The notes under the pieces were generated by a model that saw only the letters and a program-made list of their open reading frames with translations, did no database searches and was not told where the DNA came from. The translations under genes and the position numbers were made by a program. Below are positions 1 through 7,787 of a DNA stretch of 20,388 nucleotides, piece by piece. The DNA is from an uncultured Blautia sp. GTDB lineage: Bacteria > Bacillota > Clostridia > Lachnospirales > Lachnospiraceae. The DNA lies in assembly GCA_934394545.1 (NCBI GenBank), contig CAKRRG010000053.1:1-20388 (forward strand). Reading direction: 5' to 3'. Positions within the stretch are counted from its first letter, which is position 1. Each line of letters opens with the position of its first letter.

Positions 1-83
1 AAAAAGGAAAAAACAAAACCGATATACAGATTCTTTTTAAAACTGCCACACCAGTCAATGATTCTTTTTACAGTGCCGAACAT
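1..83 (-). CDS. ABC exporter subunit, N-terminal start only (runs off window)
   Basis: An open frame starts with ATG at 83-81 and runs off the left edge. It reads [15 protein letters not shown] followed by the beginning of a hydrophobic segment. This resembles the N-terminus of permease-ATPase fusion ABC exporters, in which a short amphipathic stretch leads into TM1. A good Shine-Dalgarno (AAGGTGAAGG) lies just upstream. The start overlaps the 3' end of the preceding ABC pseudogene by 16 bases, as is usual for heterodimeric ABC exporter pairs that are translationally coupled. Only 27 codons are visible, so substrate and integrity cannot be judged. Confidence 0.6.
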   Translation of the reverse strand, partial: MFGTVKRIIDWCGSFKKNLYIGFVFSF

Positions 84-540
84 GATCCTTCACCTTCTTT
101 CTGGCTTCCCACTACCCAGTGTCTTGCCCCTACATGAGCCTGCCACATTCGCTGATAAAGCTGACAATCCTGAAGCAGTTCTTCCTGGGTTCCCGCCCCT
201 TCTATACAGCCATTTTTCAAAACAACTATTTTGTCTGCATCTGTGATTGTGGAAAGTCTATGTGCAATGACTGGCAATGGCAATTCTCTGCTTCTCTCCA
301 CCAGATAATCGTTTTCCGGCTTCCCCTGCAGGGGTACCGTAGCCCTGTGGCAGCTTCTCTATAAACTCCTCGCAGCACGCCTTTCTTGCTGCTTCCCGTA
401 CCTCTTCATCCGATGCAGCCGGATTGCCGAGACGTATATTTTCCATGATGGAACACCGAAATAGGAAATTATCCTGCGTCACAAAGCTGATCATTTCTGA
501 AAGCTGTGACAATGGCATTTCCCCGATATTTACACCTCCC
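68..540 (-). pseudogene. ABC transporter ATP-binding domain remnant, Walker B deleted
   Basis: This is the broken remains of an ABC exporter nucleotide-binding domain. Homology begins abruptly near 540 (GGVNIGEMPLSQL, just after an in-frame TAG), so Walker A and the whole permease part are missing. The Q-loop region (ISFVTQDNFLF) and signature motif ([12 protein letters not shown]) are present. The sequence then jumps directly to the H-loop region (VIAHRLSTI) in another frame. Walker B and the D-loop, about 45 residues in this family, are absent. The first frame ends at 258 and the second runs 301-68. The deletion joint lies at about 259-275 in a stretch containing repeated ATTGCC. The C-terminal tail ([19 protein letters not shown]) is typical of exporter pairs. 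The product cannot hydrolyse ATP. Confidence 0.85.
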
Positions 541-602
541 TATATGATCAAAAAAGTCTTTCATACCGTTCTTTAGTTAGTTCTACCTGACTTTTCTATA
601 TA

Positions 603-649
603 AAGGAAACCGTGCAAAAAGCAAACTGTAATTTCACACGGTTTTCCTT
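603..649. repeat. Imperfect inverted repeat
   Basis: The arms AAGGAAACCGTG (603-614) and CACGGTTTTCCTT (637-649) pair with one bulged base around a loop of about 22 bases. The loop is long and there is no clean T-run, so this is a poor intrinsic terminator. It could be a degraded mobile-element end or a regulatory dyad. I see no gene in the surrounding 541-660. Confidence 0.35.
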
Positions 650-666
650 GTGTTTAAGTATATCAC

Positions 667-795
667 TTACAAAATCATATAACAATAGAATTCTGTGAAT
701 ATCTCCAACTCCTTTCCTGAAATCGCATCTGTATCCATACGATTCCCAACCATTATAGCTTCTGTGGAAGGACATCCGAGTTTGCTCCGATCAAC
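667..795 (-). pseudogene. Possible HAD-type phosphatase C-terminal scrap
   Basis: An open stretch of about 42 codons has no start codon of its own and is bounded upstream by an in-frame stop (798-796). It contains PSTEAIMVGNRMDTD, resembling the metal-binding motif IV of HAD phosphatases, especially the NagD-like group (MVGDRMDTD). The conserved first Asp is replaced by Asn, and the following helix does not match the family. It appears to be gene debris. The rest of 541-1020 holds no convincing gene. A short open stretch on the plus strand (868-975) and another on the minus strand are unrecognised. Confidence 0.3.
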
Positions 796-1024
796 TTAGC
801 TACCCTCAGAACTAAATTCATTGCTTTCGTTAAAGTATCCAATGATTTGTAATAGAGTATGATATCAGCATTCTGAATACCCTTCCATGGTTAGAACCAC
901 ACTCAGGAGATTATGATGTACAGAGAGCATACACATGGCTTGCAAATATTCTGGCAGATGCTGACACCAAATAAATAATTTTTTAATACTAATTTCATAC
1001 ATCAAACATTGTAGCCGTTCGATA

Positions 1025-1073
1025 AAAAAGCCATCTCCAATTATAATTTCTCATAATTGGAAATGGCTTTTTT
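1025..1073 (-). terminator. Bidirectional intrinsic terminator downstream of glyA
   Basis: A near-perfect 20-bp stem has arms 1025-1044 and 1053-1073 with an 8-base loop. It is flanked by A-runs on one side and T-runs on the other, so it can act in both directions. It begins 24 bases beyond the glyA stop codon and is the expected end of that transcript. On the plus strand it would also block transcription entering glyA from the left. Confidence 0.85.
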
Positions 1074-1096
1074 GGGTCTTATTTTTTTCCTGTTTC

Positions 1097-2335
1097 TTAT
1101 CCAACCAGCGGATATTTGTCTGTAAGTTCTTTAACGATTGCTTTTGCTTTCTCTTTGCTTCCTTCTTCCTTTAAGGTCATAGCGATTGCTTCTGCGATCT
1201 TGTCCATATCTTCCGGTTTCATACCTCTTGAAGTAACTGCTGCTGTTCCGAGACGTACACCGCTTGTAACAAATGAAGATTGTGGATCATTGGGAATTGT
1301 ATTCTTATTGCAGGTAATGTTTACTTCATCAAGAAGATTCTCCATCTGCTTGCCTGTAACGCCCAGACTTCTGAGATCTACAAGCATCAGATGATTGTCT
1401 GTACCACCTGAAACAATATCAATGCCTCTCTTCTGAAGCCCTTTGCAAAGTGCCTGCGCATTCTCAACGATCATCTTTGCATAGTCCTTAAATTCCGGCT
1501 GAAGCGCTTCTTTGAAACATACTGCCTTGGCAGCGATCACGTGCATCAGAGGACCTCCCTGGATTCCCGGGAATACTGCTTTATTAAAATTGAATTTCTT
1601 TGCATTTTCTGCACTGCTTAAAATCAAACCGCCTCTTGGTCCACGCAGGGTTTTGTGTGTAGTTGTAGTTACAACGTCTGCATAGGGAATCGGGCTTGGA
1701 TGCTGTCCTCCTGCTACCAGACCGGCGATATGTGCCATATCTACCATCAGATAAGCCCCAACTTCATCTGCGATCTCACGGAATTTCTTAAAATCAATAA
1801 TTCTGGCATAGGCACTTGCACCTGCTACGATCAGCTTTGGTTTATTCTCAATGGCGATTCTTCTGACTTCTTCATAATCGATCACACCATCATCATTTAC
1901 TCCATAATATACCGGCTTGAAATAGGTTCCGGACATATTTGCAGGACTTCCATGTGTCAGATGTCCACCATGATCCAGATTCATCCCCATTACAGTATCT
2001 CCCGGTTGCAGCATTGCAAAGAAAACCGCCATGTTTGCCTGTGCTCCGGAATGTGGCTGTACATTTACATATTCACATCCGAATAATTCCTTCGCACGTT
2101 CAATGGCAAGAGTTTCCACCTCGTCCACGCAGGAACATCCGCCGTAAAATCTTTTCCCCGGATATCCTTCCGCATATTTATTAGTAAGGGGACTTCCCAT
2201 CGCTGCCATAACTGCTTTACTTACCCAGTTCTCTGAAGCGATCAGCTCAATATGGGAATTCTGTCGTGCAAGCTCCGCCTCGATCAGGTCTGCAATATCC
2301 TTGTCTGTTTTCGCTACGTCATCGATTGAATACAT
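1097..2335 (-). CDS. glyA: Serine hydroxymethyltransferase
   Basis: This cytosolic PLP enzyme converts serine and tetrahydrofolate to glycine and 5,10-methylene-THF, the main source of one-carbon units. The 412-residue length is normal for bacterial GlyA. Family landmarks are visible: the N-terminal SENWVS and [10 protein letters not shown] motifs, the active-site [13 protein letters not shown], and the PLP-lysine motif [14 protein letters not shown] with the Schiff-base lysine at residue 228. The ATG start is supported by AAAGGAGGA about 9 bases upstream. The gene is monocistronic and ends at a strong terminator. It is the only clearly intact gene in the first 3 kb. I see no purine, THF or glycine riboswitch in its leader. 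Confidence 0.97.
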   Translation of the reverse strand: MYSIDDVAKTDKDIADLIEAELARQNSHIELIASENWVSKAVMAAMGSPLTNKYAEGYPGKRFYGGCSCVDEVETLAIERAKELFGCEYVNVQPHSGAQANMAVFFAMLQPGDTVMGMNLDHGGHLTHGSPANMSGTYFKPVYYGVNDDGVIDYEEVRRIAIENKPKLIVAGASAYARIIDFKKFREIADEVGAYLMVDMAHIAGLVAGGQHPSPIPYADVVTTTTHKTLRGPRGGLILSSAENAKKFNFNKAVFPGIQGGPLMHVIAAKAVCFKEALQPEFKDYAKMIVENAQALCKGLQKRGIDIVSGGTDNHLMLVDLRSLGVTGKQMENLLDEVNITCNKNTIPNDPQSSFVTSGVRLGTAAVTSRGMKPEDMDKIAEAIAMTLKEEGSKEKAKAIVKELTDKYPLVG

Positions 2336-2507
2336 CTTAGTGTTCCTCCTTTGTTATATGCTCAGTAATTATCCCGATTATAACCAATTCCATTCGCCAT
2401 GTCAATTATCAAAAGCCTCATAACCATGAAGCAGGCACCGCCCATTGCATCCTCCACCATCTTTCAGTTCTTTCTTTGTCACTGCATAGAAATGCCTGCT
2501 GTGGATC

Positions 2508-2585
2508 TCACATGAGTTCTGCTGCTTTTGTAAAGCTCTGTTCTTTTGCTACTGTCAGAAAATAGCATAATAGTCTTAATTCCAT
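2508..2585 (-). pseudogene. LysR-family regulator, N-terminal fragment
   Basis: A 25-codon fragment reads MELRLLCYFLTVAKEQSFTK and continues to AAELM before a TGA. This is the hallmark first helix of LysR-type transcription regulators (normally followed by the recognition helix, e.g. LHISQPSLS). Recognition helix and effector domain are absent, so the product would not bind DNA. The next 100 bases toward glyA keep a short open stretch in another frame with GGGCNGRCLLHGY, which I do not recognise. The rest of 2336-2685 contains no gene. The fragment lies about 170 bases upstream of glyA and any glyA promoter would be in this debris. Confidence 0.7.
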
Positions 2586-2685
2586 GTTTTTTATTCCTGT
2601 TTTTTGTTGTAACTATTCTATCATGTCGCGTCCCAAACATCATCTATATTTACATGTAATATCTGCACAAGTATCTGTCTGATTA

Positions 2686-3048
2686 TCAGTTGCAAAAATC
2701 AAACATTTCCCTGCAAATCATTTTTCCACATGTTGTTTTAAAAATACCCTCATACGCTTTTAAGGCAGCTTCTTTCGATAAGCCATCCTCCAAAATATTA
2801 ACCAGGAAATCAGCCTCTACCAATATCTGATAATCAATTTCATCAATACTATCATATGTATGATGATGTGCAATCAAATACTGAATCCGATCAGATATGC
2901 CTTGATCAAATCCTAATTTTTGGAGTAATTTTTCTGCAATTGCAGGCCCTTCTTTTTCTTGTAATTTTCCATTGCAATTTCCATATTTTTCTTCACAGAA
3001 ATGAATTCCAATATCATGTGTCAAAGCTGCCGCTTCAATGGTAAACAA
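2686..3048 (-). pseudogene. HD-domain hydrolase lacking its N-terminus
   Basis: The 120 residues belong to the HD phosphohydrolase superfamily. The HD pair is seen in AALTHDIGIH, followed by KYGNCNGKLQEKEGPAIAEKL, the YLIAHHHTYD motif and DYQILVEADFLVN. Complete members are roughly 150-170 residues and carry an upstream helix with the first metal-binding His (HFLKVY-like). That part is missing. The frame has no ATG, opens only from a TTG, has no ribosome binding site, and runs back to a stop at about 3102, next to the 3' end of the GH43 gene. It is most simply a gene truncated by the arrival or rearrangement of the glycosidase operon. The C-terminal end (GKMICREMFDFCN) looks natural. Confidence 0.75.
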
Positions 3049-3096
3049 ACATTCTGAATGCGAATAATTATTGCTTTCGAGCGTTTTAGAGTTTGA

Positions 3097-4551
3097 TTAT
3101 TTCTTCATTCCAAAACCTAATGACAGCACATCCAGCTTTCCCGCTGTTACAAAGAGCTTAAGCTCTGCATGTTTACAAGATTCACAGATTCTCAGCTCTT
3201 TCGTCTCCCATTTTGCTTCATGAAAGAACATATCTCCAATATAATTGTGATTCAGATAAACCTGAAGCTTGCCAGTACCTCTTGCTGTCACATATAATTC
3301 TGTTCCATTTATTACAGAAAAATATTTATATATTATTTGTGTTCCTTTGGCAGCATATCCAACAAAATACACTTCTCCTAAATGGGTAATGCATGGAATA
3401 TCTTTGCAAAACCGGTTAGCTATATGTGGCATTTTCCCATTCGTCAAATTACAGCAGATTACTGCCGGATATTCACCTACCCCTGGCAAATCACTATTAT
3501 TAAGTCCACTGGATGTCATCTCCACCTGTGCAATGCTGCCATCTGGCATAATCTCAATTTGTTCGGCACACATCTGCCGTGAATAATCACTTCCATGCGT
3601 TAATCTATGATAAAAGATATACCATTTGTCTCCAACCCGTTCCATACCTCCATGAGTAGTTCCAGTAGCATTACACCGTTTTCGTTCTGTGCGGCCATGA
3701 TATCCAACATCTCCATTGCTTACCAGCGTACCCCGAAAGCGAAAATCACGATCTGGGAAATTTGATGTAGCATAACATAGTTCGTGATTTTTCTCAGAAG
3801 AATAAACAAAATAATAGGTATCACCAATCTTTCGAATACTGCTTCCCTCAAAAAAAGTATGACCTTTAAAATCTGATGTATCCGCAATACGTTTTGGCGG
3901 TTCTTTAAGCGTCAGCATATCATCGCAGAGCACGGCAGCGTTTGCGCCCAGCGGCCCGGGCTTTTGCAGGAATGCCTTGGCGGGCTTTCCAAACACACCG
4001 GAATAAACTTGTCCAAGTACAAACGCATTCCATGGCTTTACCGCCATGCCCCGGAACGGACCAGTACCAAAATACAAGCGAATCACACCATTGTCGTTCA
4101 TTACTGCCGGGTCAAAGCATACAAAGCCTTGATAAGGGGCACCGTCCGGATTTTTCACCACGCCGTAGTAATCATATTTTCCGTCCGGACTGTCGCAGAC
4201 CGCCACGCTGATGGGATGGGAATAACCGCCCTTGCCCTTCCAGCCCGCCAGGCAGTAATAAAGATAGTACCGTCCGTCATTGCCACGTACAACATCCGGT
4301 GCGTAGAGATAACAGGCATTTTCATCGTACAATGGATCCTGCTTGGCCGAGTAATTTGTCCCCCTGCTCGTCCAGTGGGACAGATCATCCAGCGGAGCGG
4401 AGAAGAATTCGTAGTCCTCCAGGCAGAAGCTCTCACCGCCGGGTGTGTCGTGAGAGCCGAAGAGATAGACCCGATTGCCAAACACATGAGGCTCTCCATC
4501 CGCCATACAGACGGAAATGGGCAGAACGGGATTACAGGCAGTATACTTCAT
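3097..4551 (-). CDS. GH43-family glycosidase (arabinofuranosidase/xylosidase type)
   Basis: This is a 484-residue five-bladed beta-propeller glycosidase, presumably removing alpha-L-arabinofuranose or beta-xylose. The GH43 catalytic triad can be placed: base Asp18 in MADGEPHVFGNRVYLFGSHD, pKa-modulating Asp147 in CFDPAVMND, and acid Glu235 in FFEGSSIRKIGDTYYFVYSS. Residues from about 380 to the end look like a small beta-sandwich or CBM-like module. There is no signal peptide, so it acts in the cytoplasm. Its ATG overlaps the stop of the upstream hydrolase (ATGA, 4548-4551), so the two are translationally coupled. It is the last gene of the operon, and I see no terminator after it. Base composition changes sharply near 3895: the 5' part is GC-rich and the 3' part AT-rich. 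The exact substrate is not readable from sequence. Confidence 0.85.
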   Translation of the reverse strand: MKYTACNPVLPISVCMADGEPHVFGNRVYLFGSHDTPGGESFCLEDYEFFSAPLDDLSHWTSRGTNYSAKQDPLYDENACYLYAPDVVRGNDGRYYLYYCLAGWKGKGGYSHPISVAVCDSPDGKYDYYGVVKNPDGAPYQGFVCFDPAVMNDNGVIRLYFGTGPFRGMAVKPWNAFVLGQVYSGVFGKPAKAFLQKPGPLGANAAVLCDDMLTLKEPPKRIADTSDFKGHTFFEGSSIRKIGDTYYFVYSSEKNHELCYATSNFPDRDFRFRGTLVSNGDVGYHGRTERKRCNATGTTHGGMERVGDKWYIFYHRLTHGSDYSRQMCAEQIEIMPDGSIAQVEMTSSGLNNSDLPGVGEYPAVICCNLTNGKMPHIANRFCKDIPCITHLGEVYFVGYAAKGTQIIYKYFSVINGTELYVTARGTGKLQVYLNHNYIGDMFFHEAKWETKELRICESCKHAELKLFVTAGKLDVLSLGFGMKK

Positions 4552-5417
4552 GATGCAGTTACCTCAAGAAAACGATAGATTTCCTTCGCTGCCAGCACCT
4601 TGTATTTTCCGGTAAAAACATGGGGCTGCCCCTCGTAAATAACCAGTTCTGCATGGTCATCCCGGAGGGTGTTGTAGTGGGCGGTCAGGTTTTGAGACAT
4701 CTCCATGGGGACGATCACGTCCTTCGTGCCCTGTAAGATCAGCACCGGTCCGGTGTAGCCGTTGGCATCTAAAGGTGCACCGCTTACCATAGCGTCCGGA
4801 TTCAGATTGATAGCAGGATACTCCAGCACAATTCCACGAATGTCATCGCTGTGGGTCACAGCTGCAGTAGCAACAGTCGCACCGCCCATGGAACTGCCTA
4901 CAAGGTAAAGTCGGGATGTATCCACGAAATCCCAACCCTTTACCTCCTCGATGACAGCGTTCAAATCTTCCACCTGCTGCAAGACTTTTTTCTCATAGGA
5001 GTCGTCTACGCCTCTGGGAACATCATGGAACCAATGCACGCCCTGCGGGCCGGTGCTGCGGCTTGTCCAGCCATAGAAATCAAAGGTATAGCAGGCGATG
5101 CCGCTCATAGCAAGGCTTTTCAGCGTGGTCATATCTGCCTTATAATCGCTCTCTGCACCATGGGCATAGATGACGGTGGGAAATGGTCCGTCTTCATCCG
5201 GAATCAACGCCTTTCCGTACAGGCTGATGCCGTCATATTCCACACAGAGCTTCTCTGTCCGGTAGCCTGTCTTTTTCGGACCGGCAGGCTCGGGAAATCC
5301 TACATAATGTGCAATACAGACGATTGCCGCAATTCCGGAAGCCACTGCAAAGGCCCCTGCGCCAATGAGAACTGCTTTCATCCTAAAATTCATTGCATGC
5401 GCATATAAACTAGGCAT
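4548..5417 (-). CDS. Membrane-anchored alpha/beta hydrolase (esterase-like)
   Basis: This is a 289-residue alpha/beta hydrolase. The nucleophile elbow GSSMGG places Ser176. The acid is Asp233 (GTKDVIVP) and the histidine is His266 (EGQPHVFTG). YAHGAESDYKADM supplies the oxyanion-hole region. A hydrophobic segment at about residues 14-38 acts as a signal anchor, so the catalytic domain probably faces outside. In this operon it may remove acetyl, feruloyl or other acyl groups from plant glycosides, which is an inference from context. The first ATG is chosen because GGAGG lies about 9 bases upstream. It sits 33 bases after GH3 and overlaps GH43 by 4 bases. It lies in the GC-rich block, unlike GH3 upstream. 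Dienelactone-hydrolase or peptidase-S9-like activity is an alternative. Confidence 0.8.
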   Translation of the reverse strand: MPSLYAHAMNFRMKAVLIGAGAFAVASGIAAIVCIAHYVGFPEPAGPKKTGYRTEKLCVEYDGISLYGKALIPDEDGPFPTVIYAHGAESDYKADMTTLKSLAMSGIACYTFDFYGWTSRSTGPQGVHWFHDVPRGVDDSYEKKVLQQVEDLNAVIEEVKGWDFVDTSRLYLVGSSMGGATVATAAVTHSDDIRGIVLEYPAINLNPDAMVSGAPLDANGYTGPVLILQGTKDVIVPMEMSQNLTAHYNTLRDDHAELVIYEGQPHVFTGKYKVLAAKEIYRFLEVTAS

Positions 5418-5450
5418 TTTTCTTTACCTCCATTTTCAAAATACTCGTAA

Positions 5451-7778
5451 TTAACCTTTTATCATCTTTAAAATGCCTTTCAAATAGTGTCCATTTGCCA
5501 TCTCCAGCATTCCAGGCAATACACCGCCTTTCATACCGCCAGATATCTGCATACTACGCAACGGTGCTCCGGCAGAAGACGCAAGCTGCATCCGAAAATT
5601 CGGATTTTCATAATCCTTTTTACCGTCATACCCCTTCGCAATAGTCGACTCCACGGCTTTAAACATGATTTTCATAAGTAAACTGTAATCTTTCATTTCC
5701 ATAACTGTATTATCCATAGTGAACTTACCCTTTTGGAGAATCTGAGGATTGTATTTGTGTCCCAACATCATTTCCCAATCCTTTTGATTTGGTTTGCCCA
5801 TACAGCTTTCATACCAGCTGCCACTCTGCCACTTTGGAATCTCACTGGATTCTCCTTCTTTTTCAATCACAGTTGTCAAGTTACCGATACGGATCTTATA
5901 CCGCCCTTCAGGAATTTTCCATCCATCCTGCCACACAGCAAAGCAGCGGTCGGAGAGTTCAAAGCAGACTGTTCTGCTCTCCCCTGGATTCAGCATGATT
6001 TTCTGAAACCTTTTCAGCTCCCGCAATGGACGATGAATACCCTCCTCTGGTGCCTCTATATATAGCTGTACAACTTCTGCACCAGCCATGCAGCCTGTGT
6101 TTTTCACGGTAACTGAAGTCCGGTTACCATCAACCTTCAAATCCGAATAAGTGAATTCTGTATAACTCAATCCATAACCAAACGGCCAGCGGACAACAAC
6201 ACCCGACTTATCATAATACCGATATCCCACATAAATACCTTCCTGATATAATGCATCTATCGTCTTTCCATATATTTCAGAAGAAGGAACATCCTTATAA
6301 GTATATGGCCAGCTCTCAGCAAGCTTTCCTCCCGGGTTCACGCGGCCATATAAAATATCAGCAATTGCCTCTCCCCCTGCCTGCCCTGGCAGCCCCATAT
6401 AAAGAATACCTTTTACACTATCTGCCCATGGACACTCCACAACACCACCGCTAAGTAGAACAACGACTGTGTTTGAATTCACTTTTGCGACAGTATCTAT
6501 CATCCGCAGATGCCCTTCCGTCATTTTCATATTTTCGCGGTCAAATCCTTCTGATTCACACTGATCTGGCAAACCGGCAAAAACAACCACAATTTCTGCT
6601 TTCTGTGCCACTTCCATAGCTTCTTTTAGCAAATCATCTGTTGTATTTCCCTTGTCATCACATCCCTGTGCAAAAATAGTATTTGGCAGAAAATCTATTG
6701 GCTGACTCAGCTTTGTCGGGTTAATATGGCTTGATCCCGCACCCTGATAACGCAGATTTTTTGCCATAGCACCAACAACCGCAATTCTGGTATTTTTCTT
6801 TAATGGTAGAATCCCATCTTCATTTTTAAGCAGCACTGCACCCTCTGTCGCTGCAAATTTTGCAAGAGCATGGTGCTCCTCATAATTGCAGACCACTTTC
6901 TTTTGCAATGTTTCCGATGCACGGAATACCAGTTTTAAAACACGTCGGGCAGAATCATTCACATAACTTTCCGGTAATATTCCTTTTCGGACTGCCTGAA
7001 GGACCTCTTTTTCCATATAGTCACTTCCACCAGGCATATTCAGATCACATCCCGCACGAAAGCCGGCAATACGATCATTCATAGCTCCCCAGTCTGTAAT
7101 TACTGTACCATCAAATCCCCATTCTGTGCGGAGAATATCTGTTAATAATTCATTATGATCTGAGCAATGAACACCATTCAGCTTTGGATATGCACACATG
7201 ACCGTAGCTGGTTTTCCCTCTTTTACAGCAATCTCAAATGCCGCAAGATATAGTTCCCTCAGGGAACGATCATCAATGACACTATCCGAATTAAAACGGC
7301 TTTTCTCCTGTGAGTTGACAGCAAAATGTTTCAGGCTTGACGCAACACCTTGTTCTTCCACGCCCTTTATAAAGCCAGCCGCCATCTTCCCTGCCAGATA
7401 AGGGTCCTCACTAAAATACTCAAAACTTCTTCCACACAATGGATTTCGTTTTAAATTTACACCCGGTCCTAATACAAGTCCGACCCCTTGTTCTTTGGCC
7501 TCTTCCCCAATCGCTGAACCTATTTTTTGTAAAAGTTCCGGATTCCAGCTATCAGCCGTAGTCACCTCTGCCGGGAAGCAGGTTGCTTTTCTTGACTCAT
7601 TGACTCCCAACATATCTGCCACATTTTCCTGCTTGCGTAGTCCATGTGGGCCATCACACATAAAAAGAGATGGGATACCATATTTTTCATATTTTTTTGT
7701 TTCCCAAAAATTCTCTCCTGAACAGAGAGCTATCTTGTCCTCCAATGACATCTGCTTTAAAATTGTCTCAATATCCAT
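5451..7778 (-). CDS. GH3 beta-glucosidase
   Basis: This is a 775-residue retaining beta-glycosidase, most likely a beta-glucosidase. Domain order is a TIM-barrel from about 1 to 290, an alpha/beta sandwich from about 300 to 520, a fibronectin-III-like domain from about 550 to 620, and an extra helical tail. Substrate-binding KHFAVNSQE and nucleophile Asp229 in TVITDWGAMND are clear. The candidate acid/base is Glu410 in ESEGFDR. There is no PA14 insert and no signal peptide, so it is cytoplasmic. The start codon has GAGGTGG upstream and lies 9 bases after the GH78 stop, consistent with one transcript. The natural substrate is likely a glucoside exposed after rhamnose removal, but GH3 also includes xylosidases and N-acetylglucosaminidases. 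Confidence 0.92.
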   Translation of the reverse strand: MDIETILKQMSLEDKIALCSGENFWETKKYEKYGIPSLFMCDGPHGLRKQENVADMLGVNESRKATCFPAEVTTADSWNPELLQKIGSAIGEEAKEQGVGLVLGPGVNLKRNPLCGRSFEYFSEDPYLAGKMAAGFIKGVEEQGVASSLKHFAVNSQEKSRFNSDSVIDDRSLRELYLAAFEIAVKEGKPATVMCAYPKLNGVHCSDHNELLTDILRTEWGFDGTVITDWGAMNDRIAGFRAGCDLNMPGGSDYMEKEVLQAVRKGILPESYVNDSARRVLKLVFRASETLQKKVVCNYEEHHALAKFAATEGAVLLKNEDGILPLKKNTRIAVVGAMAKNLRYQGAGSSHINPTKLSQPIDFLPNTIFAQGCDDKGNTTDDLLKEAMEVAQKAEIVVVFAGLPDQCESEGFDRENMKMTEGHLRMIDTVAKVNSNTVVVLLSGGVVECPWADSVKGILYMGLPGQAGGEAIADILYGRVNPGGKLAESWPYTYKDVPSSEIYGKTIDALYQEGIYVGYRYYDKSGVVVRWPFGYGLSYTEFTYSDLKVDGNRTSVTVKNTGCMAGAEVVQLYIEAPEEGIHRPLRELKRFQKIMLNPGESRTVCFELSDRCFAVWQDGWKIPEGRYKIRIGNLTTVIEKEGESSEIPKWQSGSWYESCMGKPNQKDWEMMLGHKYNPQILQKGKFTMDNTVMEMKDYSLLMKIMFKAVESTIAKGYDGKKDYENPNFRMQLASSAGAPLRSMQISGGMKGGVLPGMLEMANGHYLKGILKMIKG

Positions 7779-7787
7779 AAATCCACC

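Noticed and set aside
868..975. Plus-strand peptide ending LPWLEPHSGDYDVQRAYTWL plus a short tail, considered as a transposase C-terminus
   Set aside because: It looks protein-like, but I cannot match it to any insertion-sequence family, it has no start and there are no terminal repeats.
1655..2086. A 143-codon plus-strand open frame opposite glyA
   Set aside because: It is the antisense of a highly conserved gene, with composition and residues that reflect glyA codons.
2336..2690. A riboswitch (glycine or tetrahydrofolate) in the glyA leader
   Set aside because: The leader is filled by gene fragments and lacks the conserved cores of these riboswitches.
3964..4578. A 204-codon open frame on the plus strand opposite GH43
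   Set aside because: It lies within the GC-rich block over a gene with full catalytic motifs, has no ribosome site and no recognisable domain; antisense open frames are expected there.
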